This document shows, piece after piece, positions 1 to 14,443 of a stretch of 64,000 nt of DNA. The translations under genes were made by a program, and so were the position numbers. Below the pieces are notes generated by a model. It had not been told where the DNA came from. It did not search any database and saw nothing but the letters and a program-made list of their open reading frames with translations. The stretch comes from Sitta carolinensis (Eukaryota; Chordata; Aves; Passeriformes; Sittidae): positions 35,869,870-35,933,869 of the forward strand of contig JAVUNC010000006.1 in assembly GCA_032173965.1 (NCBI GenBank). The letters run 5' to 3'. Numbering within the stretch: the stretch's first letter is position 1; every line of letters starts with the position of its first letter.

Positions 1-2917
1 ATATTTAAAAAAGCTCAAACATATTTTAAATTTCCCTTATTAATGAAAATTAAATTTATTTTGCTTTTATTGAGAATAATAATAATTTTAGGGTAAGCTA
101 GTTTGAATTACATTACATTCACTAGCTAAGTGAGCTAAAGAGTGTTAACAGAGTAGCTGATATGTGGCAAAGTGCTTCCCTGATAGCTATATTCAACTTC
201 TACCCTTAGTTAGGTCTGAGAAAATTCAATTGCAATATGTGAACACATGACCCTTGGATTAAAATGCCTAAAGAACTGTGAGGGAAAAAGTCCTCTCAGG
301 TTTAGTTAAATACAACAGTTTAGCTGCTTATGGTGGTGATCTTATTATTTGGTAATACTAACTTATTAGTAAAATTTGATTTCACCAACCTTTGACTTTT
401 TTGTCATCATTTTGTCACATGTGAGATTGGTATCTCTCTGAACCAGACTGCTTCTGAACTCCCAGATTTAACGGGCATCACAGAACTGACAGAGGCTGAT
501 GGAGAGATGCTCCTTCATTTCAGATTTACAGAATTATCCTTATCCCCTTTCCTGTGTGGGATTGAAAGCATGTTTGACCACTGCAGACATATTATACTTA
601 ATCGGAATTCAAAGTTTTATCTAAAAGCTGTTAAAACTTTTCTCAGAAAGTTACAGGGAGAGAACAGATAAAGCAATTCATATATAGTGCAGAAAAAAAA
701 AAATATTACTCTAGACACACTTTATGGTTTGTTTTCATTTTTCCCCCAATCTATCTACTGTTGGGAAGTGACTGTGTATGTTCAGTTTTCATTCCAACCA
801 CTGTCAGATTACCGCAATGTGAACTGTACAATTCATATTATGTGGGATAAATGCAATAATTATACTGAAGCTGAGAGAGAAATTCTAGCATACTGAATTT
901 ACAGTAAGTGCTTGAAAATAACATACATTCTTCTCTGCAAGAACCCAGATTTTTTCAGGGTTCTGAATGACTACTTGAAGCCACTTAACCATATTGATAT
1001 AATAACTGCTGGAGAAGTCAAAGCATGGATGCTTATAAATTTGTATGTTGTACATTTGAAATAAAATATGCATAGTATATATTTGATTCAAACTAACATA
1101 TAATTTCCACTATGGATATAGAAGAATAAGAAAAAAATTATATGGTCTCAATGGAGATTTTTCAAAGGTTTTTGGAAGTGTTTATGGGTACAAAAAGAAC
1201 ATTGGTATGTGCTGGTGTCAAAAAAATCCCAAGCCCCATGTGCATGGATGCATTTGTGCTCAAGCTACTGTTATACTTTAGGGGACTGTTTGCCCTCATT
1301 AGTCTGGGATTTTGGTGTGGGTTTTTTTTTTAACATAGGAAAGATTTGGGGGTTGCCATTTTTCTTCTTCCAAAAATGGCTATACCCTTATCCTCTATCA
1401 AGCAAGGTTGGAAAGAACTGAAAGCAGATGGTATAATGTAACCAGAGTGAGAGATGAAGCAAATACTTCAGAAAGAATAGTGAGAAAGCTGTTCTATCTG
1501 CATCATGCCAGGACACTTCTCAGCCCACGTCCACACTATAATTAGTTAGCACATGGGATCTATGGGTAGTAATGCTTTCACACAACAAGCTCAGAATGGT
1601 TTAGCACAAAATTTAGAAAATGTGCAGGTTGAAAAATGACATCTTTATTTTTTGACACATTAAGGAGTCTTTATTTGAAAAATGTTTTGATATATATTTT
1701 TAAAAGCTTTTAAATGTATAAACATAAAATAGAATAAAGTCATAAATATCTATTCATTTTCCTTAGATTTATTTCCTTAAATATCTATTTTTCACTGCTG
1801 TGTCCATGTGATCTGTCACCCTGAGATTCAAAGCCTTCTGATTTGTTTTCATAATTGTAATGTAGTTTCCCATGATTTGTAAGATAAACAAGCTCGTGTT
1901 TGCATTCCTTTGCAAAAGATATCACCTGATGGACGTCTCAAGTGACCAGTGGAGATACAGAGATAGTAACTTCTTTGTCCAATCTCTGGTCACTGTCCAG
2001 AAACTTACATATACGAGGTCATCAATAAACTTTAGTGTTCTTTTCTTCTTTGCCTGAACACCTGTTGTGTGTGTTACTGTGTTCCCTCTGTGTGTCACAG
2101 TAACAGTGCTCCACTTTAAATAAAATCAAGTTCATGTGGTATACATCTCTTAAGACAATTCTTGATGGCAATATTGGGGAAGACATCAGCCTTTTCCCAT
2201 ACAAGTTCTCTGTAGAAATTCTTTAGGGAACACTCCTATTTCTGTAAATGAAAACTAAATATCTCTAGGGAACTGTTTGTGCCAATGACCGAAGGAAGAA
2301 AGCCCTGGAATCCACAAATGCTGCTAATGACATATCCCTTCGTGAGCCAGAGGGAATTATATTCTCTATCCAGAGCTCTCCAACAAGGATTATTTTATTG
2401 ATTTCAGAAAGCTGAGTGAATTGAATGTCACAAATAAATTGATTATTACCACGCAACAACTTCAAAAATATAGGTTTCGATCAGGTCTCAATATTTGCCC
2501 AGCTGAAGGATGCATTGGCACCTTACCAAGAACCCAGAGGTTGCATTTAATTTACATAAAGGAGATCAGATATCTCCTTCCCTCTCATCTGTTTAAAGGC
2601 AGGATAAGATTTGCAGATTCATTTATTCAAGCAGATGTTGGTTAGACAAATATATACAGGAAAGTCCTTGGGTGATTGATAATGGACTACTCTAACAGCT
2701 CAAAGTAGTGTGACCTTGAAATACAGGGATTTTGCCTCTCCTTAGAAACAGGTATCTGAACAGTAATTAGGTGTATTGCTCTCCTTTTGTTCCCCATTTG
2801 CTATTTAAAATACTGCTATCTTTCTCTATGGAAAAAAAAAAAATCAATGAATCTAGAACCTCTGAATTAGGAATGAAAAATCTGTCATACATTAATTAAA
2901 TACTCCAATTCTCTAGT

Positions 2918-2937
2918 GAATTCTAGAGAATTCTAGA
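2918..2937. repeat. Two tandem copies of GAATTCTAGA
   Basis: The 10-mer GAATTCTAGA occurs twice head to tail and is followed by AGAG/CTAGAGA-rich sequence to about 2950. It is a small local duplication with no sign of function. Confidence 0.7.
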
Positions 2938-4411
2938 GAGAGACTAGAGACTCATACTCTTGTCCAACTGGGCTTTGGTGGAGAGACATTATTATGAAGA
3001 CTATCAATCCATTTGACAGCAACAAGGATATGGAAACTCACTCTTAATTGTCACTGGTATGAATTAAGGAAAGACATAAGGAGAGCAAGACCAAAAATTC
3101 ATTAACAGTATAAGCAGAGTTAAAAAGATGTGCAATTTTTTATGAACTTTTAATAAATGGTAACTGTTTTGGAGGTTTAAGTGATAACTTTTAAAAACTG
3201 ACCTTCTTTAAAAGAAATACGAAAAGATGTAATATTGTAGAAAATTGTTCTTTTAAAAATGATTGGTTGGAGTGTTTCTAACTCCTAATATAAACAACAC
3301 AGTTACTTGAAAATACATGATTTTATGTTTATTCATGGATTAAGCACTCAAAATGTCAGAAAGACAGATTGCATTCCTTGTACAAAACTAAATGATTGAA
3401 TCCTTACTATAAGTAAACTGCTGAACACAACATTAATTATTAATTAGGAATCAGCTGAACCTAGGTTTAATTATAGAACAGCTGCTGTTGCAGACCCATG
3501 ATCAAGTATCTGCTCTTGAGTGAGCAAGGATACTTGCTGTGGGAATTCAGGGCGAGAAATTCTTCTGTGTTACTAAGGTGAATCATTTGAAGATCTCCCC
3601 AGAAAATACTTTTGAAAATGTCAAATGACAGCTCTAGTAAGAGCCTATTGCTGCTAACCCAGATTTAATAAAGGGATTGAGAGGCAGACAAGGAGCTGGT
3701 GTAACAGTAAGAGCATGCATCTTTGCAAGGACAGAAACAGCCCTTGACTACTCTAGTGCAATTTATCCAGCCATGCTGAAAGAGATAAGGAATGTTTCCT
3801 AGTAGCAGACAACAGTTATTTGAAGTAATTGCATGTCCAGAACAACTTCTATCCAAAACCACATGAGCACTATGGGTTTTTCTTTACATCTTCACTTTTA
3901 CCAAAGTGGTGTCGAATAACCAACCACAATTCGCTGCAGGGGAATGTCAACAGCTTGTAAAGCTCCACAGGAGGAAATCACAGACTCATAGACAGCTACC
4001 CTATCTTAAAAGCATCAGAGACAGCATGTAAAATAAATGCAGAGTCTTAAGGGGAAAAAAAAAAAGATCCTTCTCTATGCCTGGTAAATATTGCACTATA
4101 TAAGAGTGTACTTAAAGTTCTTATAGCTGGAGATCTTATCAAGGATTTTGTTTCTTAAATATGCCTTCCCTCTTCATTATGTTTTTGATGAGGAGATCAA
4201 AAGACCAATTTCGTAAAGTTCATGATAAACCTTAAAAATGGAAACTGTTGGAAAGAGAGAATCATGCCAGCTTTTGCTTGGGCAATTTGGTGAGGGTTTG
4301 TGTTTAAAACTCACAAAATCTGTATGTATTTTACTCTAAGAAGAGGGATGCAAATCCAGAACAATAAAAAATCAAATATAATTAAGAACTATTTTCTTAA
4401 TAGAAATTAGA

Positions 4412-4436
4412 AATTAAGAATTAGAAATTCTTAATT
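4412..4436. repeat. Short perfect inverted repeat (11-bp arms)
   Basis: AATTAAGAATT at 4412-4422 pairs exactly with AATTCTTAATT at 4426-4436 across a 3-base loop. It lies in a locally repetitive AATTAGAAATT-rich patch (about 4385-4460). The arms are pure A/T except one pair, so this is probably a by-product of simple-sequence slippage rather than a structured RNA. Confidence 0.6.
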
Positions 4437-6068
4437 AGAAGTTCAATTAGAATTGAAACTTTTGATGACCATAGAACCAACTAGTACCAAACAAGAAACA
4501 AATAGATTTGCCACTGTATGTGTTTCAGTGTACTTTTCCAACAAATAACCATGCTAAATTGAAACCTATTACATGAGTGGCAACTGAAGCAAAATAAGAT
4601 GAATATTCCAAAGTGACTGCAAGTGCAATGCAGGTGGGATTGCATGTGGTTAAATTTAGTGAGTGAAGGTTAAACAAAATACCTGCAAAGGAGGGTGTGA
4701 AATGAATTTTAAGCTCCTCCTTATATGTTTACAACATCCAGGGATCTTTCTTTATTGTCTTTGCAGAAATCTATACAATTTATCATCTTGGTGCTCTGCA
4801 TAGCAAATAGAAATTCTTAAAATTCAAGACAAGATTTATTACACTCACGTTCTCTGCAAAAAACAGTATTAGTTTTTGGATTAAGTGACATTACCCCCTA
4901 CTCTCTGTAAAGTTGCTCTCTGTTAAAACCAGATCCTGTTTTTAAGAGCAAATCAAAGCATTTCAAGTACATTTAGAATTTCTCTTTGGAATGAGGAACA
5001 GTTTTTATTTTTGGAGACCTCAGAAATAAATCAGATGTGTGAATTCTACTCTAAACTGCACAGGAGGACACAGATTGATAACTCAAAATTGGAAAACTTC
5101 ATGAAAAAAATATTCTTCTTGGTGCCACAGAATCCCTTTATAGGTTTATTTGTTTGCTTGCAATGGTAGCTACTATATAGTACTTCATAAAATGACATCT
5201 GTTGTATGATTTCTCATCTCAATAGCTTACTTTCATTAGTAGCAGGGTTGCTGCTGTATATCTAAATAAGAATTTCTTTTCTCAGCCCTGTTCACATAAA
5301 TATTTCTTCTCAAAGAAGAAAGATTTTCAAAGGCTCTTTCAGTTCCTTTCCAAAGGACAACATGAACAGCACTGAGGTGATGGATTATTTGAAAGTCTCT
5401 CACAGCTCTGGGACCCAGCTCCTCTTCTGCTATGAAGTATCATAACAGAAGCACTGTGAAGAGCTTTTCTTGAATTCAGAGGAGTCAAGATTTCACTCAT
5501 GGAGACCACTGACATGAAGTCCCAATGGAAAATGTTTTTGCCTGACATACTACAGTTCATTTAGCCTTTTGCAAAAATTGTAATTCAGACTGCTTGTATG
5601 ATTTACAGGTTTAGAATATTCAGTATAACAAATGTTTCGGTGTTATGCAGGGTATTTGTCACTGCATTTATTTCTGTGTGTTTTATTACCTTCTCATATA
5701 ATCTGTGTATTGTGTCAATAATTTTGAGTATAATACTTCTGTCTTTGAAGAGAGAAAGTGTGTATATGAATGTTTGCACTAAATATGTGCATTTATACAA
5801 GATATACAAGATATCTGTGGAAATTTTGGACTGTAAAATCAAATATAATATTGGATGAAAAAGATTTGATCATTTCAACTTTGAAATTTTCACTGCCTCC
5901 ATACATTCTGCTGACTTATCTTTCATTAATTTACATATCTCTGTCTAATGTCAGAAAGAAAACCACTTCCTTAGGAAAAATCTGTTTGAGATTAACAATT
6001 ACATCAGCTCTAAGCAGTTTCAAAATAAAGTTCCATTTGCTGTGATTTCAAAGCAAGAAAGAATGTGG

Positions 6069-6137
6069 TAAAAAAAATAGCAATAGTAACAATAATAAAA
6101 AAAATTAAAATAGCAATAATATAATAACAAAAATAAG
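6069..6137. repeat. A-rich AATA/AATAG low-complexity tract
   Basis: About 70 bases composed almost only of A and T with recurring AATAG, AATAAT and AAAATT units. It is an impure simple repeat. Confidence 0.75.
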
Positions 6138-7439
6138 TATCGTAATGAAAATATTTACTTTTACTCCAGCAGAAGATGTGCATTCCAATAAGAACTCATG
6201 AAGTACTGAGTTAGACAGTATTTAAATACAGCAGGACAATATCTGAACAAAATTTGATAAGATTCAATTTCACAAACATTCATAGCTAACATCAACCAAA
6301 AACTGGACAGTTGCATATAATAAGGCTGAAACGGTATTTAAGGGTCGGAGCCTTCTGCATATTTGCTGTCTATTGCTGGAGGATCTTAAGTTTTGTATTT
6401 TTTAATCAGGAAGTAAAAGAGAGACCTATTTTTTTCCTTGCTGTCATATACAGAAGAACATTAACTGGGCAGCACAGAGACAGGTGGCGTAGCTTGTGAC
6501 TCAAAGTGAAATAGACAATCATTTGTTTTTATACCAACTTGATATCATAGGTATTTTACAAACAATTTTCTGATCGATTTCTGAATTTAGGAACAAAACT
6601 CTGTAAGGAGAAACCTACAACTTGTTAGCAGCTTTTGCTTTAAAATGGTATTAATACTGATACATCTTTCTGAGAAGTGATTCTAGAATTCTGCACAGGC
6701 TCTAGATTAGCAGGGTTCAGTTTTCCCATCAAGATTTAGAAGACTGAAAGTTGCATTACTTCAGGTTCCACAATAGCATTGTAAAACAAGAAGAAGAAAT
6801 TCATGGATTAGTGCACACAGTAGCACAGAGAAACATGATCTCAACTGATCATACCATTTTTTGTTTTCAGACCTAAAATCTTGATTTAATTTCCTCACTA
6901 TGATACACCTGTAACTGAAATGGAGGATAACTTGATTATGTTTACTGAGCCAGTGATGAAAGCACACACATACTGTTACTCTTTACACCTATGGCCTTAC
7001 TGAATATAAGAATTTGAATCTCTGTCTTCCAGATCTCTTGAAAAGGCTTTAAACCCCAGATGACTGTGATAGGAATTGGGTATCTAAATTACGGGTTCCT
7101 CTAAGAACTAAATAATATGCCCAATTTACTTAATATTTGCACTTAAAAATCTCATTTCCATGCAAAATATTAAAATATTAAAATATATCCATGCAAAATG
7201 CTAAAACCACACAATGAAATATTATTTTTCTTCCCCCTTTGGTGCAAAAATTCAGTAAAAGGAAAAAGAGTCCAATGCACTGAACTAATAAGCTTGGCAG
7301 ATACAAAATTAGTAGGCATGGGATTGGGAAAAAAGTAGAATTTTAAAAATTAATTTCTTTATCAGAAACATTTTGTTTTATTTTTACTTTCTGTTTCAGA
7401 CTCATCTGGCTGGAAAGCTGAAGATTTTGGGTTCACTCC

Positions 7440-10400
7440 GTAAGTGAATAAATTACTGCTGAGCTCTCAAGGAGCTGTGGCTTCTGAAAGGTTGAAAATC
7501 TGGTAGACCAGCTGCCAGAAAGCAGTCTCAGCAAAGGTGAATTGGCAAGTAACCAGAGAAATTTTGAGAATTTAATCAATAGAGACTTATCTCTATGAAA
7601 ATCCCCTAATTTGATGATTAAGCAGAGTCTAGTGACCCTTAAGCTCAGTTACTTCCTTTGTCCGTGGTGCTTCCCTTGTACGAGTGATTCTGTGACAAGC
7701 AGCTGCTAAGAGCACTCATTCCAGGTACTTGCCAGGTATGTGAAAAAGCATGTTGCCCTGCTGCATGGGGGATACTGGAAACCGAAATGCTCTCAAACTC
7801 CTGGCCTGAATCAGGCTCTAACCACAGCTTTCACAACATGAACCACACGCTTACTTGCTTTGTGTGAATGTGTCAAGAAAAAAATGAATGTTAAGTATCT
7901 CAGACAACCAGTACATCTGGCTTTTATCCTGCTCACTGCCTCACTCAGGAAGGAATAGGTTTATTTTTAAATCTAAGGTCCTTGTGTTGAGCCAAATGAA
8001 CATAATTCCCCAGCAGATTCAAAGATGATAGGAAAAGATTTTAAATGCTTTAAATTCTATAGACTCATTTATCATCTGCTAAATCCTCTCCCCCCCAAAG
8101 AAAAAAAAAAATCAAAGGCCTCATTTGTTCTTTAAGCACTCATTACAGCTTTTGCCCCCATATAAATCCTCAAAAAAACCCACCCCAAAACGTGACCGGA
8201 ATACAAATAGCAAATTACAAAAATTCTTCATTAGCAGCTCATCAACCCTTTATGAAACATAATTTATTAATTGATTAGGACTTTTCTAACAGCTCTAACA
8301 TTCAAACAATTGAATACAATTTCCACCACAATGGTGTTACTAAATTATGACCAAAAAAATCTCAAGACTGCTGTTGATTAGTTGTCCAGCAGCTTATTCT
8401 GAGTCCATGGTTTCTACTGCTTTTTATCTCATCTACTCAAATATTTTGGGTGTGGGTTTTCTCAAGCTACAGCTACTGTTGAAAATAATTTCTTATACTG
8501 CATTTGGCTAATGGATATAATATTTTAGCGTACACTCTGGAACCACATTTACCAGGATTTTTATACATAGCAATCAAGTCCCTCATAACCCCATGTCCTG
8601 CAGATTCTATAAATATTACTTCCCCATGAATTGACTGTGAATGATTCATTTGCAGCTAATTATGAGTGACTCACTTGGATATATGTTTATATAAGTTCAT
8701 GTTTATATATTTTTGCCAGTCTATTTAATGATTGACACTAAATAAATGGCATTTACAGTCCTCTTAAACAGATAAAAGAGTTTATCTAGGAATATTTTGT
8801 ACATTTGCAAAATGAGGCTTGGTCAGTACTTTGAATAGCTGAAACACTTAAGGTTAGACTAACTATTTTAAATATGTACACTTTAGAGGATATTAGTACT
8901 TAAGTATAGGAAACTAGTGATTCAATTTTTTCATCTTATTTCTTGACAATTTTGGTTAGTGTTCTGTTTTTTATCTAGCCTTAACAGAGTTATTAACTTT
9001 AGCAGCTATAACAGAGAAACCACATAGCACACTAAGATCTTCTTTAAACATAGTTTTCGCAAAATAAACCCAGACAATTATATTCATGTTATTTAAGTGA
9101 TTGTAACATTTAATGCGTTTAACAATTCTTTCTGGGTCTGCCCAGATGAGATTTTCAAGGTAAAAAACAGATGAAAGCAAAATGCAATATAAGAATTGGA
9201 AGTTAAAAGTAAAATCAAGAGTCAAAAAAAATGAGTTCTGTTTGTATTTTTTATTGTATGGAAAGTATGTAACTAACTTTACCACTGTTTGAAAATGCCA
9301 CAGTGGGGATAGAGTTGTTATTTTCTTTTTCCTTTTCTTTAACTGTGAAATTATAAACAGGGTCAGAGGCATGTAAATGCTTTGCCCTCTGTTAATTTGA
9401 AATGGAATCTGTGGCGGTTTGACTGTTTGATGGTATAGAGATTTAAAGTATATATTGTAAATCCCATTAACTTGTCCTTAAATACTTAGCCATATCTGCA
9501 TCAGGCATATCTGATGCTGGTTATCAAAATGTTTTGCTTAAATTCAGACTTCTTATTCCCCTCTTCCCTTTCTGCTCCTGTTGACTTCTTGATCATGTCT
9601 TTGTTATGTTGTTCTTTCCATGTACATCAGAAATCTAGGATTTTTATTTTCATGCTGCATATTATTCCTTCTGGTTCTCAACAGTGGTCACAGTTATTTA
9701 AGTGAAAACAGGTGAGCTCTTTTTGGGAAAGAAGAGGAAAAATCAGTGAGGCAAACAGCTAATGAACTTATTTTTCTTTGTTTGAATAAGCTATTTGTTT
9801 CTGAGATTCTAATGATCAGATCATCAGCTCAAGTCCCTTTCTGCTACTATAGTTGTGCACAGGGTAAATGAGCCCCACCCGAAGGACCAAGTGGAGGTAT
9901 TATTTTCTTCTCATCTAAATCTCCTTCCCATGTGGTATTAATCCTGAACTCCTACTATCCCCCCAGTTTTGGCCCAGGCCAGGATGAAGCTTTTTGTCCC
10001 CTTCACTTCTGTTCCTCCTTGCTCCCTCTCCAGTTTGAGCACTAGCCCCGCAGTACTGTTCACTGAGCTCTCACAGCTCAGTAATGGAAGAGCTATCCTT
10101 GTCCTACGGAGAACAAGCTTTTTTGTACATGGACTGATTTCTCATGTACAACTGTACTTGTAGTTTCTTCACAAAAATAAAGTCACCTACTATGCTCACA
10201 CACTGGTACAAGGGAAAGATTTTCATTGATAACACCTAGGTGATCCCTAATTAATAAATAAATAATAATTATAATAATAACAATAATATTAAACACAGGA
10301 TGTGCAAAAGAATTGGGTTGCTTCTGAGTCTGTGGATGCTGCATGACAAGCTCAGAAGGGATTCATATGCTTAGGTTTTTGGAGATTGTTAGGATTTTAG

Positions 10401-13400
10401 GTGGGAAATAAAACAGATATATGGAGACTGTAATCTCCATACATGAGGCACCTGCTTTAGTTAATGGGATTGTTTTTATATATCAAGAAAGCAGTAACCA
10501 TTACATTAAAAAGCTTTGTAAAAGTTCTGAGATAGCCTAAGTGAAAGACATTACTTAAAAAAAAAAAAACAAAAGGAAATAAAAAAAATAATTCTCAAGC
10601 TTTGTGAATCCCCTAGAGAGCTGAAAGTTCTTGTTGCAAGAAAATCCCAACCTCTATCCCAGAAGAAACTGGATTCTTCTATAGATTACTGGCAAAAAAT
10701 AAGCATATTTTTCTGTGGAGCTTTTCAGTGAAGATCTGCTCTTGGAATGTGAAAGGTAGTGATGGAGGGAGAAGTTAATTATCAAAATCTGAATGAAATA
10801 CTCAGAAAAGCATAATGCAATTCATCATGTGTATCTCTCTGACACATATATGGTCTTTATTTATATATGAGCATCTATCATACAACATCTTTTCCAAATC
10901 CAAGTACCTTTTGTAGATACAGATTTTACACAGATGATTCTTGTGCTTGTTACTCTTTCACAAGTGCCTTGCTCTCTTAAATGCACATATCTCTTTTATG
11001 ACTGTAGTTAGTGCTACAATTGAAAGGACTGGACTATATCAAATGAGAAGCCATATACTCTAAAATAATTAGTGGAACCTTCTTTCACTGTCTTCCTCAA
11101 ACACATACTAGACTATGGTCAATGGTAACTTCTAAAATATCTGCAGTGTTTCTCTGCTTGTACTGCATAATATAAATAACAGTAATATTTATAACAATAT
11201 TTTCCTGTTACTGATGAAGAATAGAATCCTAGACCTAAATAAGGTTCCCATTTGTTTTATGATAGGTCCAGATTTAGCTAAAGAATGCTACAATCTGGTA
11301 GACTTCGAAAATAAAGTCTGAGCCTCATTCTTCTGCTGTCAGGGAAGGCTTTTCCATGCAGCAGCCTACACAGTGATGCAGTGAGTCTTTGTCAAGCCAA
11401 CTGGCTCTGCCTGAAAACTTGCTTGTGGTGCTAAGATAAAGCTTGTCTCTATGTCTCAAAGGGATAGAAGCTTCTTCGCTTTTAAACAGCTTTTTTCTTC
11501 CTGCATTGAAGTGTGTTTACATTTCTTTGTCCAAGTGCTGGTTCTGTTTCATTGCTGGTTTCCCTATTTCTGACTCATAGATGATGTTCATAGTTATAAA
11601 TTGTGGACAACAATGTGATCAAGCCTCATACTATGAACATTCCTTGGCAGAGCTTTTCTGACAGGTGATTTTTCCATTAGGGGATTTTTCTTCTTTTTGA
11701 CTTTGCTCCTAAACCCTCCACTCAGTCTATCTGGATGCTGGGAACCCATGTCAGACTGCAAAAAACCCCTCAGATTTATGCTCGCTTCTCCTTAGTGAAG
11801 TACTCAGAAATATAGTGATGTTTTCTAATGTGAACTCATAGTAAAGTTCACACATTTCTTCAGTAAGATTGAAGGCAAGTGTTGAGCAAAACATAATGTG
11901 AATGTATGCGTGAGATATTAGAAAGGAACTAAGGCTTGCTGTGAAATTGCTTTTATATTACAGGGAGGCTCAAAAACTGGATTCTCCTCAGTTCTAAACT
12001 TAAGTACTTGAATTCTTTCTAAAAAAGACCAACATGTGGCAAAATAAAATATTTGGATTTTTGTTTCCTGCCTGATTTTAAGACTGATCTGAAAATCATC
12101 TCAATATTTTTTACTGACTGAGACTTTAAGGATTTGGATTTTTTTTACATAACAAAATGCATCGTTGAAACTAATTTTGTCTCAAGATAATAAACTAATC
12201 CTTAGTTAGACAGCCTCCCAAAATAAAGTGTTTAAAATGTTTTTACTATTTCACAGAAATAAATTGGGCTGTAATCAGAACTCTGATGTTACTTCGGTAC
12301 AAAACCAACATGTTTTGTGATTCACTTTCTTCTGGAGGAAGACCAAAAACTGCTTTAGAGCATTGGTTAAGACACTTATCCAAGGTGACATAAACAATGT
12401 GTTCACACAGGGTTTGAAAGATTTCTTCTTATGTTTAATGTCCTTATTCTAATCCCTGGGATAAGTGCTTATTCAGATGTCAAGCAAGGGTAAGAAATGA
12501 TTGCACTCCTACTTCCAATCTGAAATTGAATTCCAGATCAATGTTTTTCAGAAACTGATACATCTGAGAAGATAGAAGAATGAATTTTTGATACATCATC
12601 ACTTTCTGAGGGAAAAAAACCCTCTTTGATTCTACACAATGTTCCAGAATTCAACAGTAATTACAAATTACCAAAAGAATGTGGTGTTCATAGAATGAGT
12701 TGTAAGACAGACGAAAAGGCTAGTATGAGAACAATTTCATGTTCTCTGTATTATCTTCTATGAAAACAATTCAGTTTCATTAATCATTCTCAATGTATGT
12801 CTGTTCCATAATAATTTATGAACACAATACCTAGTTATTGAGATACTTGCCATATGAAAATAGTTAAATTTCATGGAGGGTAAGCAAAATATCAAGACAA
12901 GCTTTGTCTTGGTGAATGTTTTTGGACTGGAATGAGATGATAGCTGAGTGACTACGATGAAGGTTTTGCTCTTTGCCTTTTGCCACTGCCACTTAAGAAA
13001 CTTCTTTCCCATTTAAAATCCAGCATCAGGGAACCAGCAGAACTAAAGAACTATAGCACTTACAAAAGAGGATACTTAAAAAAAAATCTAATCATATAAA
13101 CCCCAATTTTTCTCATATAAGAAGCTTCCAGACCTGATTGGTCTATACCTATACCTTTTACAGGTGAGAGGAGTATGTATGTTTTATCCTTTAAAGTGAA
13201 ACAATATTTTTAAAATCCTGTGCTTACAATTAATTCACCTCTGGTCACAGACTACTTAAAGGAAGAACCATCAAATCACATTGTTTTTGTTGGTAAACAA
13301 TAAAAGATACAGAGTACTGTGGACAAGAGCCTATTTTAAAAGTGAGAAAATCATGTAATTGTTCCCCAAGACAGGTTAAAATTTTTTCGATAAGGACCAG

Positions 13401-14401
13401 ATGAAGGAGAATGATACAATCATTCTTTTAATCCTGAAGGAAGGATTTACCTCATTTTTTGAAAAAAAAAAATGTACTGCCAGACAGCGCAATTTAAATC
13501 AAATCAACCTTGCTCCACTGAAAACCTGAAGCAAACCTCAATTAAATTGTCAAAATACCCCAGATATTCTGTCTTTGGTATCTCCAGCCTGACTCATCTA
13601 GAACTGTGGAAAAAGGTTAATGATTTTTTCCAACCCAACTCTGTAGAGTCAAAAAGCTTCATTTGCCTCCTTTACCTTAATCAATGGAAGCCATATTACA
13701 ACCATGGAAAAATCTTGTTCAAAGAGTTGAAACAATTTTAGGCCCCTTCTAATTCTTAATTCCTGTGAAACATGCTGTGTGTCCTACTTAGGAAGAAAAA
13801 AATTGCACCTTAGCACTCTGCATAGCTGCTGCTAATTGTCACAGGTTTGTTAGCTGTTATATACTGCTTTAGGTTGATTTTTTGTAATTAAAACTCTACT
13901 GCTGCTTCATAAAGAGCATAGCTGTTATTTTCAAGATCTCTACCTGGATGCTGCTTCTAAATCATTCAAGTGAAACTGAAGTCATTTGCACTTACACTTG
14001 AAGTGGAATATGACATGTCAGATTAAAGCTCTCCATCTAAACATTATTTTTAGTAAACTACTACTTCAGCTCATAAGCTAATTTTTACTCATTATGATAG
14101 AAGTACTGCAGGAATTCTCTGCCAAAGTTCATTTAATTTGTATTTTAATATACTAAATCTTCTTTTCATTAATAATGCCGATACAGGAGTTTAAGAGACA
14201 AAATAAAGATGTGGGTGTGTTTGTGGACATCCTGAAATCCATTGTGGCATATAAAAGAAAATGGCACCATTATTGAAATTCTTCTCCACCTTTTTTCTGT
14301 GCGAGCCGAAGGCTGTGCAGATGGTTTGGCATAATTCACTCAACAAAATGATTCAGAGTCAGGAAGGTAAAGCCCATGTTACCCATGTTACCTGAAACTT
14401 C
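7440..14401. other. AT-rich non-coding stretch, no gene recognised
   Basis: No gene, RNA or nameable transposable element was recognised. Short A-runs occur near 8101 and 10558, and an AAT repeat near 10249. The longest open frame (8971-9372, minus, 133 codons) is rich in Lys, Phe and Leu as expected for translated AT-rich DNA, and has no recognisable motif. Confidence 0.55.
10249..10291. repeat. (AAT)n-type microsatellite
   Basis: An interrupted run of AAT/AATA units: TTAATAAATAAATAATAATTATAATAATAACAATAATATT in outline. It is a simple sequence repeat with no further context. Confidence 0.8.
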
Positions 14402-14402
14402 A

Positions 14403-14412
14403 TCTCTCTCTC

Positions 14413-14442
<30 letters not shown>
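14403..14442. repeat. (TC)7 followed by a 26-base T run
   Basis: A TC dinucleotide repeat runs directly into 26 consecutive T residues (14417-14442). No CR1 or SINE body is recognisable on either side, so this is listed as a simple repeat rather than a retroposon tail. Confidence 0.85.

Positions 14443-14443
<1 letters not shown>

Larger units (their letters stand above)
1..7399. other. AT-rich non-coding stretch, no gene recognised
   Basis: I read this stretch on both strands and found no exon, RNA gene or transposable element that I can name. Open frames are short (under about 95 codons), unsupported by any familiar domain, and of the size expected by chance in AT-rich DNA. It contains a tandem 10-mer near 2918, a small inverted repeat near 4412, an A/AAT-rich tract near 6069 and a local duplication of a 12-mer (TCCATGCAAAAT) at 7157 and 7188. 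Old diverged repeats may be hidden here that only a profile search would show. Confidence 0.6.

Noticed and set aside
8971..9372. 133-codon minus-strand frame
   Set aside because: Its composition is that of translated AT-rich DNA, and it has no recognisable motif or splice context. The length is plausible by chance in 64 kb.
9410..9520. Possible LTR start (TGTGGCGGTTTGACTG)
   Set aside because: The first bases resemble some avian LTR ends, but the following sequence shows no LTR landmarks and no duplication or partner end was found.
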